From the NCBI RefSeq assembly GCF_001577775.1, contig NZ_CP010835.1:1806264-1870263 (forward strand): a stretch of 64,000 nt of DNA. The letters run 5' to 3'. Both the position numbers and the translations under genes were made by a program. The notes beneath the pieces are model-generated. The model did no database searches, was not told the DNA's origin, and saw only the letters and a program-made list of their open reading frames with translations. Shown piece by piece: positions 62,255-64,000 of the stretch. This DNA comes from Pyrococcus kukulkanii (lineage in GTDB: Archaea > Methanobacteriota_B > Thermococci > Thermococcales > Thermococcaceae). How positions within the stretch are numbered: position 1 is the stretch's first letter; each line of letters opens with the position of its first letter.

Positions 62255-62717
62255 AGGACTGCTCTTGATGAGTATTGTGGTATTATCCAGTGTTATAGTT
62301 ATACTACCTTATTTAGAGAATTCTCGGGAGGCCACAATTCTTCTCCGGCTCAAGGATTCTGCGAGTTTTAGTGCTTCTTATATTACAAATGGTGTTGTAA
62401 TCGGGGAGGAGAAGTTCGACCCATTAAATAGTGTTATTAAAAATTACACAGGATCTTCAGGAGTAAAATTTTCATTCCTCGGACTTAAAATAGTAAGGGA
62501 AAACTCTAGTGAAATTGTAGTGCTGCTAAAATTTTCCCATAATTTGAATCTAACAAAAGATAAAAACTCTAAAATCGCAAAACTTATTGGAGAATTTGTC
62601 GAAGATTCATTAAAAGATTTGTCAATTATTAGTACTTATAATGAAAAAATATACAGTGGTGAAAAACATCTCATATTAAATATAACAGTTGAAGATGGAT
62701 GGAGCGTGATAAAATGA
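62220..62717 (+). CDS. pilin-like protein with Q(+1) prepilin signal (3)
   Basis: 165 residues with GGTGGTGTAG before the ATG. The signal is SRRAQTAIEGLLLMSIVVLS: basic residues, then Gln, Ala, Glu and Leu at the expected positions. The globular part holds FSFLGLKIVRENSSEIVVLL and several N-x-S/T sites. The stop overlaps the next start (ATGA). Confidence 0.8.
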   Translation: MSNSRRAQTAIEGLLLMSIVVLSSVIVILPYLENSREATILLRLKDSASFSASYITNGVVIGEEKFDPLNSVIKNYTGSSGVKFSFLGLKIVRENSSEIVVLLKFSHNLNLTKDKNSKIAKLIGEFVEDSLKDLSIISTYNEKIYSGEKHLILNITVEDGWSVIK

Positions 62718-64000
62718 AAAGAGCTCAAATATTTTCACTTGATGCATTTATAGCATTAACCTTAACAATCCTACTTATAGGTACAATATCAGCAACGTCT
62801 GAATCCTTGAGAAATGCAATATCTTCCGTTGTTTCGTGGTATGAGAGGGCGAATATTCCAGACAATATGTTAGATGTTCTTTTAAAAACTCCTGGAGAGC
62901 CCTCTAATTGGAATGAGGATCTAGTTTTATTAAAAAGCATTGGGCTCAGGGAAGAGGATTCACCCTTTATATCCTACGAGAAGGCTTTAATGTTTTTTAA
63001 TCTTGTGGAGAATCAGAATCCTCTAGTTTTGGACTTTCTTAAGAATCTAAGTTTAGGAAAGCCCTTCTGCTTTGAGTTTTATCTTGGTGTATGGAATTTC
63101 ACAGCAGACTTTACATGGAACCCTAATGCTAGCGGAGTTTTAAGTGAATTTGAGGTTTACTCTGGCGAGTGTACCATTAGGGGGAATAGAGAGTTGACGT
63201 TTACTGATCCAACTATAATCCAGTGTGCTCCTTTTGATGTTAGGGGCTCGGCTTCAATATCGAGCGATGCTCCTCTCTGCATTCTTGGGAGTGTCGATAC
63301 TCACGGCTCCTTAACAATAACAGTGGGTCATTATCCTCCCCCAGCAGGTGGTCCTTATCCTTACTTGGCAATTAATGGGGACTGGGTTATAACCGGAGCT
63401 GTAACCGTTAATGTAGGGGGAAATGCCTACATAGGCGGAGCATTAATAGTTAGAGGAGAAGGCGCTAGAACAATAAACATTGCAAAGGATCTAGTGATAT
63501 TTGGAGACAACACCACTAATCCTTATCTTATTGACATATCCGGCTCTGCCACGATTAACATAGGAATTTCAGGCTATCTTCCTGGAAACCTTTACCTCAA
63601 AGTTGGAAATACGTGGTATGCCTCAAATAAGACTGGGGAATGGTACGAGTGGAGTGGAGAGGGGTGGAGGAAGGTTAGCGAGCCCCCCGTTATAAGGACA
63701 ACTGGAAGTTCCACACTGAACATAAACGGCTATCCGCTCTCTGAGACTTGGAGTCCTCCAACTCCACCCCCATGCTTTACAGCTAGCCTCCCCATTGAGG
63801 TCTCTTCGGTAAATTTGGACTACACTTATCCACAGGCTCTTAACAGATCTGAGGCGTGGGGTAGGGTTGCTTACTTCAAGAATAACTTCACGGTTAATCT
63901 CGTTGAGATACCAGAAAACGCTAGCTGGGTTGAATATGCTAGCAGGGTTGTATCCGTTGACATGAGAAAGTACAATACAACGATAGAGGTCACGTCAAAC
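62714..64000 (+). CDS. large pilin-like surface protein with beta-helix-like repeats (4), partial
   Basis: The frame is open from the ATG at 62714 to the right edge (429 codons, no stop). MKRAQIFSLDAFIALTLTIL is a divergent class III signal: Gln+1 and an acidic residue are kept but shifted by one. From about residue 170 there are short strand repeats (LCILGSVDTHGSLTIT, WVITGAVTVNVGGNAYIGGA, TINIAKDLVIFGD, SATINIGISGYLPG) typical of a beta-helix or bactofilin-like stack. It probably is a tip or adhesin subunit of the filament built by the three small pilins. The true end lies outside the window. Confidence 0.78.
   Translation, partial: MKRAQIFSLDAFIALTLTILLIGTISATSESLRNAISSVVSWYERANIPDNMLDVLLKTPGEPSNWNEDLVLLKSIGLREEDSPFISYEKALMFFNLVENQNPLVLDFLKNLSLGKPFCFEFYLGVWNFTADFTWNPNASGVLSEFEVYSGECTIRGNRELTFTDPTIIQCAPFDVRGSASISSDAPLCILGSVDTHGSLTITVGHYPPPAGGPYPYLAINGDWVITGAVTVNVGGNAYIGGALIVRGEGARTINIAKDLVIFGDNTTNPYLIDISGSATINIGISGYLPGNLYLKVGNTWYASNKTGEWYEWSGEGWRKVSEPPVIRTTGSSTLNINGYPLSETWSPPTPPPCFTASLPIEVSSVNLDYTYPQALNRSEAWGRVAYFKNNFTVNLVEIPENASWVEYASRVVSVDMRKYNTTIEVTSN

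Overview
The window is chromosomal DNA of a hyperthermophilic archaeon of the Thermococcales, almost certainly a Pyrococcus. Signs are the 13-gene MBX respiratory complex, archaeal GatD/GatE, a close homologue of the aspartate transporter GltPh, alanine aminotransferase, Hjc, archaeal ribosomal proteins (L40e, S17e, S19e), TATA/BRE-type promoters with many short or absent leaders, GGTGG-type ribosome binding sites, and the CGP-type C-terminal anchor typical of Thermococcales. From remembered sequences the proteins are close to, but not identical with, those of P. furiosus, P. horikoshii and P. abyssi, so the species is left open.

Layout. 1-3.8 kb: end of a PAPS-reductase-like gene, a secreted Lon-fold protease, a small membrane protein and coaBC. 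3.8-13.5 kb: the MBX operon (minus strand), a Na+/H+-antiporter-like module (mbxA-H') joined to a hydrogenase/complex I-like module (mbxM,J,K,L,N). A SurR-like operator lies just inside its promoter. 13.7-19.8 kb: a tetraether-lipid-synthase-like radical SAM gene with a small partner, then a sugar kinase, sugar isomerase and debranching-type glycosidase. 19.8-23.0 kb: gatD-gatE for Gln-tRNA(Gln). 23.02-25.12 kb: two tandem C/D box guide RNAs, the second split exactly in its D box by an IS607-type element whose recombinase is frameshifted, whose TnpB is intact, and whose right end carries a hairpin array suited to a guide RNA scaffold. 25.3-33 kb: aspartate transporter, radical SAM protein, small ATPase, class V aminotransferase, small kinase, L40e, PadR regulator, methylmalonyl-CoA mutase and 5S rRNA. 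33.2-35.9 kb: a decayed patch between 5S rRNA and tRNA-Lys, with an MFS remnant and a broken secreted serine protease gene. 36-46.7 kb: housekeeping and conserved unknown genes (THUMP/ThiI-like, YbaK, S17e, GcvH, Nog1-like GTPase, transglutaminase-like, AlaAT, LytM-like). 46.7-47.0 kb: tRNA-Cys, tRNA-Ser and tRNA-Thr. 47.1-48.5 kb: a frameshifted lipoprotein gene with 12 calcium-binding repeats. 48.7-55.1 kb: YhbY, S19e, PRC-barrel, DUF447, a surface protein, Hjc and an Lhr-type helicase. 55.2-64.0 kb: a cell-envelope block: a COG1361-like surface protein; an operon of a secreted alpha/alpha-toroid protein, a CetZ-like tubulin and a two-helix membrane protein; then four pilin-like genes with Q(+1) prepilin signals, the last running off the right edge.

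The least ordinary parts are the IS607 insertion that splits a C/D box RNA and would give TnpB a guide ending in host sRNA sequence, the CetZ-toroid-membrane operon next to the pilin operon, and the cluster of frameshifted extracellular genes.
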